A stretch of 64,000 bases of DNA from the NCBI GenBank assembly GCA_038501625.1, contig JAZAYU010000705.1, forward strand, positions 1 to 64,000, read 5' to 3'. This document shows, in pieces, positions 1 to 9,873 of the stretch. The DNA is from Corbicula japonica (taxonomy: Eukaryota > Mollusca > Bivalvia > Venerida > Cyrenidae). The notes below the pieces were generated by a model. It had not been told where the DNA came from, ran no database searches, and worked only from the letters and a program-made list of their open reading frames with translations. Each line of letters opens with the position of its first letter. Within the stretch, counting starts at the first letter, position 1. The translations under genes and the position numbers were made by a program.

Positions 1-689
1 TAGATCTACGACTCTGTTTTTCCATGTGAAATATAATGTTAAAGCAGCGTATTCACGGTTCAGGGTGGAATACTTCACTGTCTCAGATGTGGTTAATATT
101 AATTATTCTGCTGTTTAACACCTCTAAATAACTGAACATGCTGAACGGGCTCGAATTTCGCGGAAAATTTTGGAAAGATCGGTACATTTTAGGACCGGTA
201 GTGAATGAATTTTACTGTGTTAGTAACGCTATAACAACTTCACCTTTAAATATATTCACCTGTACGTTGATTGAATCAAATTGTGAAATACCATTTACTT
301 TGTTTACAGAATTCTTCTTCAGTATAAATGATTAATGTTGATATTTGTAAGCATTTCATATTTTTGTCCTGATACGTGACAAGGCACCTTTATCAGAATG
401 TTTCCATTGTTTGCAGTAACCACAGCGTCATAGAAACGCTTGAAGAGCTCCCCGATGTCAAGTTAGGTAAGTCTGTTTTCAGTTCATTCTCAAGAACTAC
501 AAGACAATATTGGAATGGTAAACTATAGTGTCCTTTTAAAAGTAAATGGAGGTTTTGTTTTTGTTGTTTTGTTTCTTCATTTCTTTTGTTTTGTTGTTGT
601 TGTTGTTTTTCGTTAGTTTCTGTTTCTTTGTTGTTGTTTTTCGTTTATGGTATCACTTGATTTCGCAGGCATGCTATTTTGCCAGTATG
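1..689 (+). other. Left-edge region with weak exon-like segments
   Basis: There is no recognisable gene. A frame open from the window edge (2-118) ends in TAA and has plausible codon use. At 417-466 a 50-bp segment lies between a TTGCAG acceptor-like end and a GTAAGT donor. It is open in one frame (starting Asn-His-Ser-Val-Ile-Glu). They could be exons of a host gene running off the left edge, but neither matches a family I know and the splice calls rest on short consensus strings. At 541-647 the DNA is T/GTT-rich low complexity. Confidence 0.15.
541..647. repeat. T-rich (GTT)n low-complexity tract
   Basis: The stretch is almost all T with interspersed G: GTTTT, GTTGTTGTTGTT and TTTCG blocks. 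It is a simple-sequence tract with no coding signal. Confidence 0.7.
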
Positions 690-697
690 GTTTAAAT

Positions 698-1511
698 TAG
701 GGATGGGCACGAGTACCCGAGTACTCGGGTACTCGATTAATGTTTGAGTACCCGAGTAGTTCATTAAGTATTCGGGTACTCGATACAAAATTTAAAAAAA
801 TCAACACAATTTTATGACAATCCTCTATATTGAATAAAAATCGCCGACTTACAGTTGATTGTAAACACCTCGCACCTGGTATCCAATAAACAAGTTGACA
901 GTTAGGGGTACAAATATCCGATAACTGGCGCCTAATTGACGCTTTTGTTTGACTCCGTAGATACACCTGTTACACAAATAATTCGCAATCATACAAATTA
1001 GCACCTGAATGTTTTAAGTACAACGTGTCTCTTGTCGGCGATTTATTTGATTTTTTTTTTTTTTTTTTGAGTTATTTTATTCAAATGCGATTGTTGATTG
1101 GAACTTTGCAAAAATAAAGTCAAATCTCATTGGAGAAATATGCTGTCAGTTGATGTTAAGTAATATAGTAAATATACGCTAATTTCATGATGTGCAAATT
1201 TTACGGTGATGTTCTATTTTGTGACACGTGCTTATTTATGATTGTTTTGTTAAATGTTTTCAAAAAGTTGATGCTCGAAAAGTATTGAATAATTGTCATT
1301 AAAGTGTGATTGTTTCCTGTAATTGTGTTGTTTATCTTCTTGAGTAATCGATTATGACAGGAAGTCTGGAATGTTCATACCCGGTATGATTATAAGAAGC
1401 TGATATTTCCTCCTATGTTTGACTAAGTGGAAGGTTTCGAGTACCCGAGTACTCGATCGGAACAAGATGCGAGTATCCGAGTACCGATTTTGCTACTCGT
1501 TCCCATCCCTA
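698..1511. mobile_element. Non-autonomous hAT-type DNA transposon (MITE)
   Basis: The element is 814 bp. Its ends are inverted repeats starting TAGGGATGGG, followed by ACGAGTA with one mismatch near base 11. It is flanked by a perfect 8-bp target duplication GTTTAAAT at 690-697 and 1512-1519, which is the hAT signature. Both subterminal regions carry repeats of GAGTACCCGAGTACTCG, including a perfect 26-bp palindrome at 710-735; such subterminal arrays are the usual transposase binding sites. The interior is AT-rich and has no transposase frame, so movement would need a transposase supplied in trans. The superfamily follows from TSD length and end sequence; the family is not identified. Confidence 0.85.
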
Positions 1512-1519
1512 GTTTAAAT

Positions 1520-2939
1520 TGACATTTTCGCATCGCACTGATGCGCGGATATAAACTCGCGCAATATAATTATACCTGTAAAACAGAAATGCATGGCTAT
1601 TTTGTCTTAGGGTTTCTATTCGCGCATTATTTCGAGCGCGAAATCAGCGAAAATAAAACCTACTCAAAATGAAAACATTTCAAGGGGCCATTATTATCCC
1701 GATGTTATAAAAGTCGCTTGATCTATTAGCATTTAAATACAGAAAAGAAAATAACGACCCACCTCTGTTAGATTTTCCCCTAATTTCATTTTCAGTAATT
1801 TTCAAATGTAAGCCGCGTGAAGATTTTCTCCTAATTTCACTTTCAGTAATTTTCAAACGTAAGGCGCGTGAAATATTTTCGCGCGTGGGAAAGGATTCGT
1901 GTAATATTCAGTTCAGTAAAACCCGTCATAAAGATCACCCGGAAATTTAGTCTTTAAAGACCACCTCGGTAATAAGACCACTATTCCAATGTCCCTTTCA
2001 ACAGTTTTGCGACAGTGTCTTCCTTAAAATAAAGACTTCTCCACTATTAAGATCACTTTTGTCTAGACCCACATGTGGTCTTAATTTGAGGTTTCACTGT
2101 ATTTTCTTTAAGTTTCACGGATGATGTAACTTCAAAAATTTCAATAGACTAGTACCATGATAAATAATACATATATTTACTTAGTATAAATACTGTTTAC
2201 ATATTCATAATGTATTATGTGTTTCCATCAGTTCCTACATGTTTATAACCCAGTTTCCGTCAATAACGTATAAAATGAGATTATAGAATTTAATCAACTC
2301 TCAATTTGGATGCCAAATGTTTAGGCATTAAGAAAAGCAGTTAATGAAAAAGTATCGAAAACAAAGTACACACTCTTTTGGAATAGCCTATATATGTATT
2401 GAAGTTGGCACATGGACAGCGGATAAGTCTACTCACATTCATGAGCCGTTTTGACCAGTAAGAATTACGTCCCCTGAAAAAAATCTTCAATCTTCTCTAA
2501 AGCGCGAAGAAAAGCAGAAGTGCGGTAGTTTATGGTTTTTAAAACCTTAATTGATGTAAGATATATTGCAGACTCATATAGCTAGTGTGCAGATTTGTTA
2601 TATCAAATGTCTAATATTATTTTAGTTCCTTGTCAAGTCACCTGGATAGACAATTTTGATTGAAGAATTTTTATGTATCCGAACCATCCGAAATGGTGTA
2701 CATTAATTTGTTGACAGAATCGGATAGCATGATTAAGACGTATCCATAAACTGTTTCGGAATTTTTGGATTCAGTCTTTTATTATACTGGCTGAAGATAG
2801 ATGTCATCATAACAATTCTTACCAGATTTCTACTGGATGACAGTAAGTGGACACAACAATAATAGGGCGGATCCAGAGGGGGTTTCAGTGTCACTGTGGG
2901 GTTGCTCATATTATCTTTTATATCAGTCTAGGCAGCTGT
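1520..2939. other. Noncoding intergenic DNA
   Basis: No coding frame or RNA gene is seen. The only clear structure is a 51-bp tandem duplication at 1771-1871, described separately. Confidence 0.5.
1771..1871. repeat. Two-copy 51-bp tandem duplication
   Basis: Units start GATTTTCCCC (1771) and GATTTTCTCC (1822). Each runs through TTTCAGTAATTTTCAAA and ends GCGCGTGA. The two copies differ by a few substitutions. Confidence 0.75.
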
Positions 2940-2963
2940 GGCAGATTTGGGTTGGAAAGAGTA

Positions 2964-3035
2964 GCCTCGACCAGGATTCGAACCTAGGACCTCCGGCTTT
3001 ACGTGCCGGTGCTCTACCAATTGAGCTACCAAGGC
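2964..3035 (-). tRNA. tRNA-like sequence, probably a SINE head
   Basis: On the minus strand 72 nt fold as a cloverleaf. The acceptor GCCTTGG pairs with TCGAGGC (two G-U pairs), the D-arm is GCTC/GAGC, the anticodon stem is CCGGC/GCCGG, and the T-arm has a TTCGAAT loop. The anticodon loop reads ACGTAAA, so by position the anticodon is GTA, but base 33 is C rather than the near-universal U and there is no intron. A second, truncated copy of the 3' part (3200-3250) shares the flank GGC(A/G)GATTTGGGTTGG. A tRNA-derived SINE or tRNA pseudogene is more likely than a working gene. Confidence 0.5.
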
Positions 3036-3199
3036 CGCTGGTACAATATCTTCTATATTTCCTCCTCATTTTTACGAGACATTTCCAACTTACTTGGAAA
3101 TATGCACGTTTCTGCCCAAGTTCGAGTCGAATACCCCAGCCAAACGTGCTTCGCCCGAAAGAGTTCCGTGGGTTATCGCTCTGTCCACGACGCCAATTT

Positions 3200-3250
3200 G
3201 GCGGATTTGGGTTGGAAAGAGTAGCCTCGACCAATATTCGAACCTAGGAC
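3200..3250 (-). repeat. Truncated second copy of the tRNA-like repeat
   Basis: It matches 2940-2990 over 51 bp (GATTTGGGTTGG, GTAGCCTCGACCA, TTCGAACCTAGGAC) with few changes. It stops exactly where the CAGGG-ended element at 3250 begins, so that insertion probably truncated it. Confidence 0.7.
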
Positions 3251-3424
3251 AGGGCTTTTCATCCTTATTTAAGAGAGGCCGATATTCGGCCACTTCCCAA
3301 TCCGAAAAAATATAGTTTTTTCCCAATTGTGGCAAAGTTTCTTCTCAAAATGCAAGACATGATTTCCCAAAATCTTAGAAATTCCCCCTACAGTAGTTTA
3401 AAAATCGATCAATTTCTTCACAGT

Positions 3425-5472
3425 CAGGGGTTTTTCAGCACTGTCTGCGCCTCCGGAAAACGGAGGTGTTCCCAAAGCAAACGGCCCTGTTCCCAATCAT
3501 ATCCAGTTGTCATTTTTCCCAATTGAAAACATATTTTATTTCAGAAATTTCGGCAAAAAACGAAAAAAATACCTATTCCGTTGTGCATAACGCGCATTGA
3601 TGTATAACGCTCAACCATAATTTTGGTAAAAAAATCGACGGAAAAGCCGATTTCGGATGTATAACGCGCATAAAAAATCGGCGCGAACGTAAGAAAATTT
3701 GGCGCCGATCTGACCTATTTGTGTTGAAATAAAATATTAGAAAGTAAAGAAAATCTTAAATAAACAATAGACAGTAATACAAAATCGGCGCGAATGAGAA
3801 TTATCGCCGCAAACGTAAGAAAATTCGGCGCCGATCTGACCTATTTGTGTCGAAGTAAAATATTAAAAAGTAAAGATAATCTTTAATAAACAATAAAGAC
3901 AGTAAAACAAAATCGGTGCCGACATCAGAAAAAAATCGGCGGGTATGAGAAAATTCGGAGCCGATTTAAGTATTTCATTTTGTGCTGAAGTAAAATATTA
4001 CAAAGTAGGGGAAAACTTTAATAAACAATTAAGACAGTAAAATAACCATTTTATTTAACGTAAACATATTTTATTTAACGTAAACATGTCACCACTTACT
4101 CCAACAATTGCAAGCCAATCAGCGAATATATTGTCACACCTGTCAGAAATTAGCTCTATTTATAATCTTTGAATAATAGGCGTGTTTGCATATGCTCAAA
4201 CAATGTGAGAGGCGTGAAAAATATTATGAAAAGGTCCTTTGAAATTGGAGGTTAAGTGTTAGAAACTATGAATTGATCATCACAAGTACAGATTGAAAGA
4301 TGCTTCTGCAACATGTTATTACGCATAGAATACATTTCAACTGATGAAACCATTTATTTCATAAAACTCGATGTTTTCCCACACTAAGTAAATCAAAGTA
4401 ATCGCGCATTAATATACTGCCATTTTCACACTGTCAGACTCTATTGAACAAGATGACAACGGCATTTGTGATTGTTTTATAATGTACTTCCGCTTCCGGT
4501 ATAAATTTGAACAACAAATGGCGGCCGATTTTCGGTGTTTAATTTAAAAAAATCGATGTCTTTTTTGTAAGATCTTTCCTCAACTTTAATAGTTTGTTTC
4601 TTTAAATAACTAAAAAAAAGTTTTACTTTAACTCTGTGTAGAATCGTCATATGTCGACGGCTCGTTTCGTACTAAAATTCAGACGTTCTTGCTGATCACT
4701 GCGCTTTGTTTTTCGGCGAAATTTAAGTGAAGAAAAATACTGAAAACATTTATCGGATGTATAACGCGCACCCACGATCAGTGCGCATTTCTGGAAGGAA
4801 AAATGTGCGCGGTATACACAACCGAATACGGTATATCAAATTACACAGGTAATAGAAGAGTGACTACCGTTTATCTAGAAATTGCAAGCGTTCAGTGACC
4901 CTGATTTAACTGTAAGCATGAGTATTTTCTGGACTTCTTTTAACATTACAATTATTGAATATATCAATAAATTTAGAACTATTTTACAAAACATAACAGA
5001 AGGTACCCTTAACTGCAGAAGATGCATTATAATATGACTCGTTAAGACACTTAATTCTTTTTGTAATGTATTTTCGCGACTAAGATGGCTTTGCACTACA
5101 ATAAAAACTAACGTTTATCTGGACTTTTTAGTTAATACTCTAAAATAACCAATAAATTTGCTACAGTTTCACTATTTTATAAAGAATTTCAATTTCATAT
5201 AATGAATAACTTAAATGAGAAAATTATTTCTGATAACAGTTGGCTAACAAGTTACCAGTTTAGCAATGTTTGTTTGAATAAAGACCAAAAAGCTGGTAAA
5301 AGTATATTGGTAATGTAAAAATTGACTCATTTAAGCTAAATAAATGCATATTGAAATTTCCCAAAATGGACAATTTTATCGATGTGAAAATTCCCAAAAT
5401 GGGCATTTTTGTCGATAAAAATTTCCCAAAATGTCCAGACTCCTTTTCCCAAAATAGGCAGAAAAACCCCTG
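3425..5472. mobile_element. Nested DNA element with CAGGGGTTTTTC ends
   Basis: Inverted ends CAGGGGTTTTTC (3425) and GAAAAACCCCTG (ending 5472) share a further GC two bases inward and are flanked by ACAGT on both sides (3420-3424 and 5473-5477), which suggests a 5-bp target duplication. TTCCCAAAATG motifs recur near the right end (5360-5455) and TTCCCAA near the left, as in the outer element, so the two look related. The interior holds a three-unit tandem repeat (3674-4042) and several ATGTATAACGCGCA motifs. No transposase frame is present. Confidence 0.6.
3674..4042. repeat. Three tandem units of about 107-134 bp
   Basis: The units begin at about 3674, 3781 and 3909, each starting AAAATCGG and containing a CGGCGCCGAT-type core, GTAAAATATTA and TAAACAAT. 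The inner units differ by insertions of about 20 bp. Confidence 0.7.
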
Positions 5473-6270
5473 ACAGTGTTATTTCCGGAAGAAGCGTTTG
5501 TCTGGCATTGTCATTTTTGTCGTACTATAGCCGAAAAACGCACAGTACCCGTGATATGCAAAACAAGTCTAATCCGTTAGGTTCCGATAGACTCTTACTC
5601 AGCCAAATGTTCCGAAAGTCTGGATTTATTCCGTTTCAGGGGAGATAAATCGGTGTTTATTTCCGGTTGCAGAAACAAATCTCATAACGGAAAATATTAC
5701 TACAAATTACTGAAACGCAACGAAAACAAAAAGTTGTTTTTTGACTAGGGAGTAAAAAAAAGAAAATTCAATCCATTGGGTGCAACACCTACCAAGGAAA
5801 TCCCTAGTATTTCAAACGTTGCTGCCTCAGAGTCTGCCACTGTTCCACACTCGTTTCTCTGTTTCTACCACAGAGGTACCTGTTAGTGTTGCTTCCTCCG
5901 AGTCTGGCGTTTTTTCCACAGAAGACTCTATCCTTGGCATCTTTGAATTTATCAAGAAGTGAATTTAGATCAGTATCACTTGTTGAAGATGCCAAGGAAA
6001 GAGACACGAATCTTTGAAGCTTGTGAACTGAATACTATAGAATGTGAAAATTAAAAAAAAAAAATAAAGTGCTATAAAAAGTAATACTAATGTTAAAAAT
6101 GCTTATTTCTATAATAATTTCTACTCCAGTACCCCTTATTTCAATAAATTTTGTGTTCCCAAAATGAACAATCATCGCGCACTAATTTCCCAAAATGAAC
6201 AATTATCGCGCATAAATTTCCCAATTTGAAAGGCTAGGGCCTCTTCCCAATTTCCTGATGAAAAGCCCTG

Positions 6271-7057
6271 AATTTTAAAGATAAATTTGAAAGTTTTATA
6301 ACTAGTCATGAACCATTATGGAATGAGAACCACGTACGGTATTATCGATTTAAAAGTTAAAATTTGTCTTAAGTAAACGTCTAAATATATTTATTATTTG
6401 ATATAATAATATAAACATCCCCTACTAAAGAAGGAACAGAAGCCCTGTTGTGTCTGTTGACTTTTCTTTTCAAAAGATACCATGTTTAGTTTTCAATTGT
6501 AAATATTGTATTAATTTGTAATTTGTGACACAACTCTGATGATTATGATTATCTTCATAGTTACAAAACTTAAATTAGTATTAAATTGGGTTTCATGCTT
6601 TCTGCTACTTTTAATGTCATATAAATTCTAAGTTAACAGTAAACAAAATCATAAAGAAGCCTTTTTATAATAGTGTACATGACTTTGTCTGAAATTGTAC
6701 TGTCTTTGGTAAACTATTACTGCTTTCTTATGGAAGTTAACATAAATAGCATTTTATTATTAAATGATATATACTCTATTAAAGTAGTAATAGCACCCCA
6801 ATACTAAATCAAATGTCTTAAAATGACTTTACATGAATATTATAGAACACAGCTTGACTTTGTTATGTCATTGTCAATTTACAACTGACTTTGTAAGCGA
6901 ATGTGACGCAAAATTTCCATAAATAACATTTAAAACAAATACATGTTGTATATATTTAATTTAATTATTACATACTTTTATGGATTTATGCATAGCGTGA
7001 ATTTGTACTGACTTTGTATGATTTTGTCAACTTTGTATGACTTTGCATTGTTTAGTA
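6271..7057. other. AT-rich noncoding DNA
   Basis: No coding frame, RNA gene or clear repeat is seen in this stretch. Confidence 0.5.
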
Positions 7058-7101
7058 GGACCAGATCAGACAGTCGTGTTCCACCGTGCTCCCAATGCCA
7101 A

Positions 7102-7623
7102 CTGATCTGGATCTACACCGTTTGGTTTTAAATGTATTAGGTAATTTCTGACCAATGAGTGTACATTGTAGATCCACAGATGTGACCGCTGATCTGGATC
7201 TACACTGTTTGGTTTTAAATGTATTAGGTAATTTCTGACCAATGAGTGTACATTGTAGATCCACAGATGTGAGCACTGATCTGGATCTACACTGTTTGGT
7301 TTTAAATGTATTAGGTAATTTCTGACCAATGAGTGTACATTGTAGATCCAGAGATATGACCGCTGATCTGGATCTACACTGTTTGGTTTTAAATGTATTA
7401 GGTAATTTCTGACCAATGAGTGTACATTGTAGATCCACAGATATGACCGCTGATCTGGATCTACACTGTTTGGTTTTAAATGTATTAGGTAATTTCTGAC
7501 CAATGAGTGTACATTGTAGATCCACAGATATGACCACTGATCTGGATCTACACTGTTTGGTTTTAAATGTATTAGGTAATTTCTGACCAATGAGTGTACA
7601 TTGTAGATCCACAGATGTGACCA
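7102..7623. repeat. 87-bp minisatellite, six units
   Basis: Six head-to-tail units of exactly 87 bp start CTGATCTGGATC at 7102, 7189, 7276, 7363, 7450 and 7537, with a partial seventh at 7624. Because 87 is divisible by 3, the minus strand stays open in two frames across the array. These read as repeating peptides, one containing PNSVDPDQ, a string I associate with dispersed mollusc repeats rather than real proteins. Copies differ by only a few bases, so the array is young or homogenised. Confidence 0.9.
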
Positions 7624-7644
7624 CTGATCTACACTTATTGTCCA

Positions 7645-8048
7645 TGTGATAAAATGTTACTGTGTATTCGTGTAGTAAAGGATGAAGATGTTGTTATTTT
7701 TGCTAGACAGAGGTTTTGTATACCAGCATAGATATCATAAGGAGGAAATCTAGCATCAGTATATTATTAACAAAACGAGCATAATCTTCCAAGGGCTAGT
7801 TAAGAATGCTAGAAGGATATTTTCAAAATGTATCAGAAAGCTGTATTTAGTATAAGCTGACATTAGCAATTTTCTAAGTGGTTTTATTTGTTTCACTTTA
7901 TGCTTCCACAAGGGAGTTGATGGATTTCTTCAACATTTCAGGCTCGAAATGAGATGACTATGGTACGAAGGTGGTGTTTTTGAACCCTGACAGAATGGCC
8001 CACTGGTTATGCTAATGATATGAAAAACAGAAAAAAAAGCCGAACTGG
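7645..8048. other. Noncoding flank of the first retrotransposon
   Basis: No gene is seen. The last bases before the 5' LTR are GAACTGG, which do not match the sequence after the 3' LTR. Confidence 0.5.
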
Positions 8049-8715
8049 TGTAATGTAATGGGGAAATTATATTTATAATTTGCCGCATCATATTATATTT
8101 TATTTATGTACTCTAAAATTTAAAAGTTATTTCGTAATATTCTTAAAAGGTTTTAGGATCTTATTTTATTAGGTTTCTTTTAAAAAGCTTAAACGTGTCC
8201 ATCTATAAGGTTGTACAAAATGTACATGCGTCCTTCATTCATCAAAATGTCAAATCACTTTTGGTCGGAGGTCATTTTCATGTTTTCATGACTTGCTAAT
8301 TGCTTTTATGTCATTTTATTATTATTATAAACCATGTATATACGCATAAATCTTGAGTAAATGACAGAAAGTACTCCCAAAACGCTATTATCTTGTCAAA
8401 ATGATTCATTCGGGTACTATACGCCTATGTCGGGGATTTCGAATAAAAGCTAGGCTAAGGAAGGCAGATTGACAATTCACTTTAGAACTCTTTTGGCACG
8501 GGGAACTCTAAATTACTAAATTATTATAAGGGGAACTTATGTCAGTCAAGATATATGCTAGAAATTATTGTTAGTTTATTTAATTACAAGAGAAACTGTT
8601 TAGAACTTTAATATTTGATCTAGTAACTTTAAGAAGTCGAAAAGTAAATCTATTTAGAAACTCTAATCAGTGTTCGTTTGTTATACACCTGGGATTTATT
8701 ACTTACTACGCTACA
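8049..8715 (+). repeat. 5' LTR, copy 1
   Basis: It starts TG and ends CA, and is identical by eye to 17186-17852. An AATAAA polyadenylation signal lies at 8442-8447, which puts the R region a little downstream. It differs strongly, including indels, from the LTRs of copy 2. Confidence 0.95.
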
Positions 8716-8725
8716 AGAGCGATTT

Positions 8726-8743
8726 TGGCGCCCAGTGCCAGGA
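8726..8743 (+). promoter_or_regulatory. Candidate primer-binding site
   Basis: TGGCGCCCAGTGCC lies 10 nt after the LTR. Its first eight bases (TGGCGCCC) would pair with a tRNA 3' end of the Lys type; the remainder does not match that tRNA well, so the primer is uncertain. Confidence 0.6.
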
Positions 8744-8891
8744 TCTTACTTCTAGTGGTCGTCGCGGCATAACGAGGAGGACATCTACTATACGACACAG
8801 CGCAGAAGAAACCACCATACGTCACGCCGAAAAGCAAGGTTAGCAAACTGGTTATTGTTCTTTTTGCTCGTTACATTTAATTTTTTACATA

Positions 8892-9839
8892 ATGGCTGAA
8901 GCTAATAATATTGAACGAGTTTTTGAAGATCTGGCAACTCAATTAAGAAATGTTTCCACCACAGTAGGAACTCAAGGCGTAGGGCAAGTTGTATCTAAAT
9001 TTGATGGAAATGCTAAAGAATTTAAATCTTGGATAAAATCAATTGAAAAATATGCAGTTTTAACAGGCTTAGATGATGAAAGAAAGAAAATGGTTTGTTA
9101 TCAGACCGCAGTAGGACCCGTATCAGATTTTACATTTAGGTTCATTAATGACAACGCAGGTTGTACATGGGTAGCGTTAAAAAATGCATTAACAACTAGT
9201 TTCGCAGAAGTTCAAGATGCGCAACATGCGGCCTATTTATTAAGAAATGTAAAACAAAAACCTGGAGAAAATATAGCTTCGTATGCAGAACGATTATTAT
9301 CTTTAATAGATGATGCTTATGTAGCACCAAGACCAGACCAAAATCAGCAAGCAAATCTAGATATTATAGAAAATCAAGTTATAGGCATTTTTATTGATGG
9401 GTTAGCTGAAAATTCGTTAAAAATGAAGGTAATGCGTGATAATCCAAATACGCTAGAAGCCGCTATCAATTCAGCCAAAAACGAACAGAATTTGCGAGCA
9501 AGATTCAAATTAAGATTTGGCACGTCAAGTGATTCGCAAAGTAATTCTGCCCCCGAGCCTATGGAAGTCGATCATGTTAGGCCTCAAAAATGTCAATTTT
9601 GTCAAAAGATAGGACACAACATTAAAGATTGCAGAACACGTTTGAAAAGTATTCAAGCAGTTTCAGCCGAAACAAATCAAACAATGAACTGGCAAAAATC
9701 TCAAGAAAATAAACAATCTACTTCAAATAATTGGAAAAGTAAAATGGACTGCTGGAATTGCGGTAAATTAGGACACTTATGGCGAGAATGCCGAAGCGCA
9801 CCCCGAAATAGATCAAACAAAACTCAACCTTTAAACTAA
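8892..9839 (+). CDS. gag: Gag polyprotein, copy 1
   Basis: This 315-codon frame encodes the structural protein that assembles the cytoplasmic retrotransposon particle and packages its RNA. The N-terminal two-thirds are helical and capsid-like (for example the stretch after FDGNAKEFKSWI near residue 40). The basic C-terminus carries two CCHC zinc knuckles: CQFCQKIGHNIKDC near residue 235 and CWNCGKLGHLWREC near residue 288. ATG at 8892 is the first in frame after a 176-nt leader. The stop at 9837-9839 is immediately preceded by the heptamer TTTAAAC, so a fraction of ribosomes should continue into pol. The copy-2 homologue differs at about ten residues. The gag assignment is secure from position and knuckles. 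Confidence 0.95.
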   Translation: MAEANNIERVFEDLATQLRNVSTTVGTQGVGQVVSKFDGNAKEFKSWIKSIEKYAVLTGLDDERKKMVCYQTAVGPVSDFTFRFINDNAGCTWVALKNALTTSFAEVQDAQHAAYLLRNVKQKPGENIASYAERLLSLIDDAYVAPRPDQNQQANLDIIENQVIGIFIDGLAENSLKMKVMRDNPNTLEAAINSAKNEQNLRARFKLRFGTSSDSQSNSAPEPMEVDHVRPQKCQFCQKIGHNIKDCRTRLKSIQAVSAETNQTMNWQKSQENKQSTSNNWKSKMDCWNCGKLGHLWRECRSAPRNRSNKTQPLN

Positions 9840-9873
9840 TTAATTCCTGTCATAAAGAAGTCGATGGTAGGAA
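9830..9873 (+). promoter_or_regulatory. Programmed -1 ribosomal frameshift site (gag-pol)
   Basis: T TTA AAC (9830-9836) is in the gag frame directly before the TAA stop. Slipping back one base gives TTT AAA, then CTA in the pol frame, which is open from 9812. A possible short stem (TTCCT 9844-9848 with AGGAA 9869-9873) starts 7 nt after the heptamer, a normal spacing, but it is weak. The heptamer is seen directly; its use is inferred from the pol frame having no ATG near its start. Confidence 0.8.

Larger units (their letters stand above)
3250..6270. mobile_element. DNA transposon remnant with CAGGGCTTTTCATC ends, host of a nested insertion
   Basis: The terminal inverted repeats are CAGGGCTTTTCATC (3250-3263) and its reverse complement ending at 6270. 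Next to both ends the DNA carries several TTCCCAA(AA)T motifs (for example 3288-3300, 3371-3380, 6158-6225), probably transposase-binding subterminal repeats. The flanking 8 bases differ, so no target duplication supports a complete insertion. A related element (3425-5472) sits inside. A minus-strand 67-codon frame at 5804-6007 may be a transposase relic, but no catalytic motif is visible. CAGGG ends occur in hAT and other superfamilies, so I do not assign one. Confidence 0.55.

Noticed and set aside
2837..3247. 136-codon plus-strand frame
   Set aside because: It crosses the tRNA-like repeat and both of its flank copies, so it is repeat-derived.
5804..6007. 67-codon minus-strand frame as a transposase gene
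   Set aside because: It lies inside the CAGGG-ended element and may be a relic, but no DDE or zinc-finger motif is visible.
7052..7645. 197-codon and 174-codon minus-strand frames as a repeat-protein gene
   Set aside because: They are produced by an 87-bp minisatellite whose length is a multiple of three; two frames are open at once, which is not coding behaviour.
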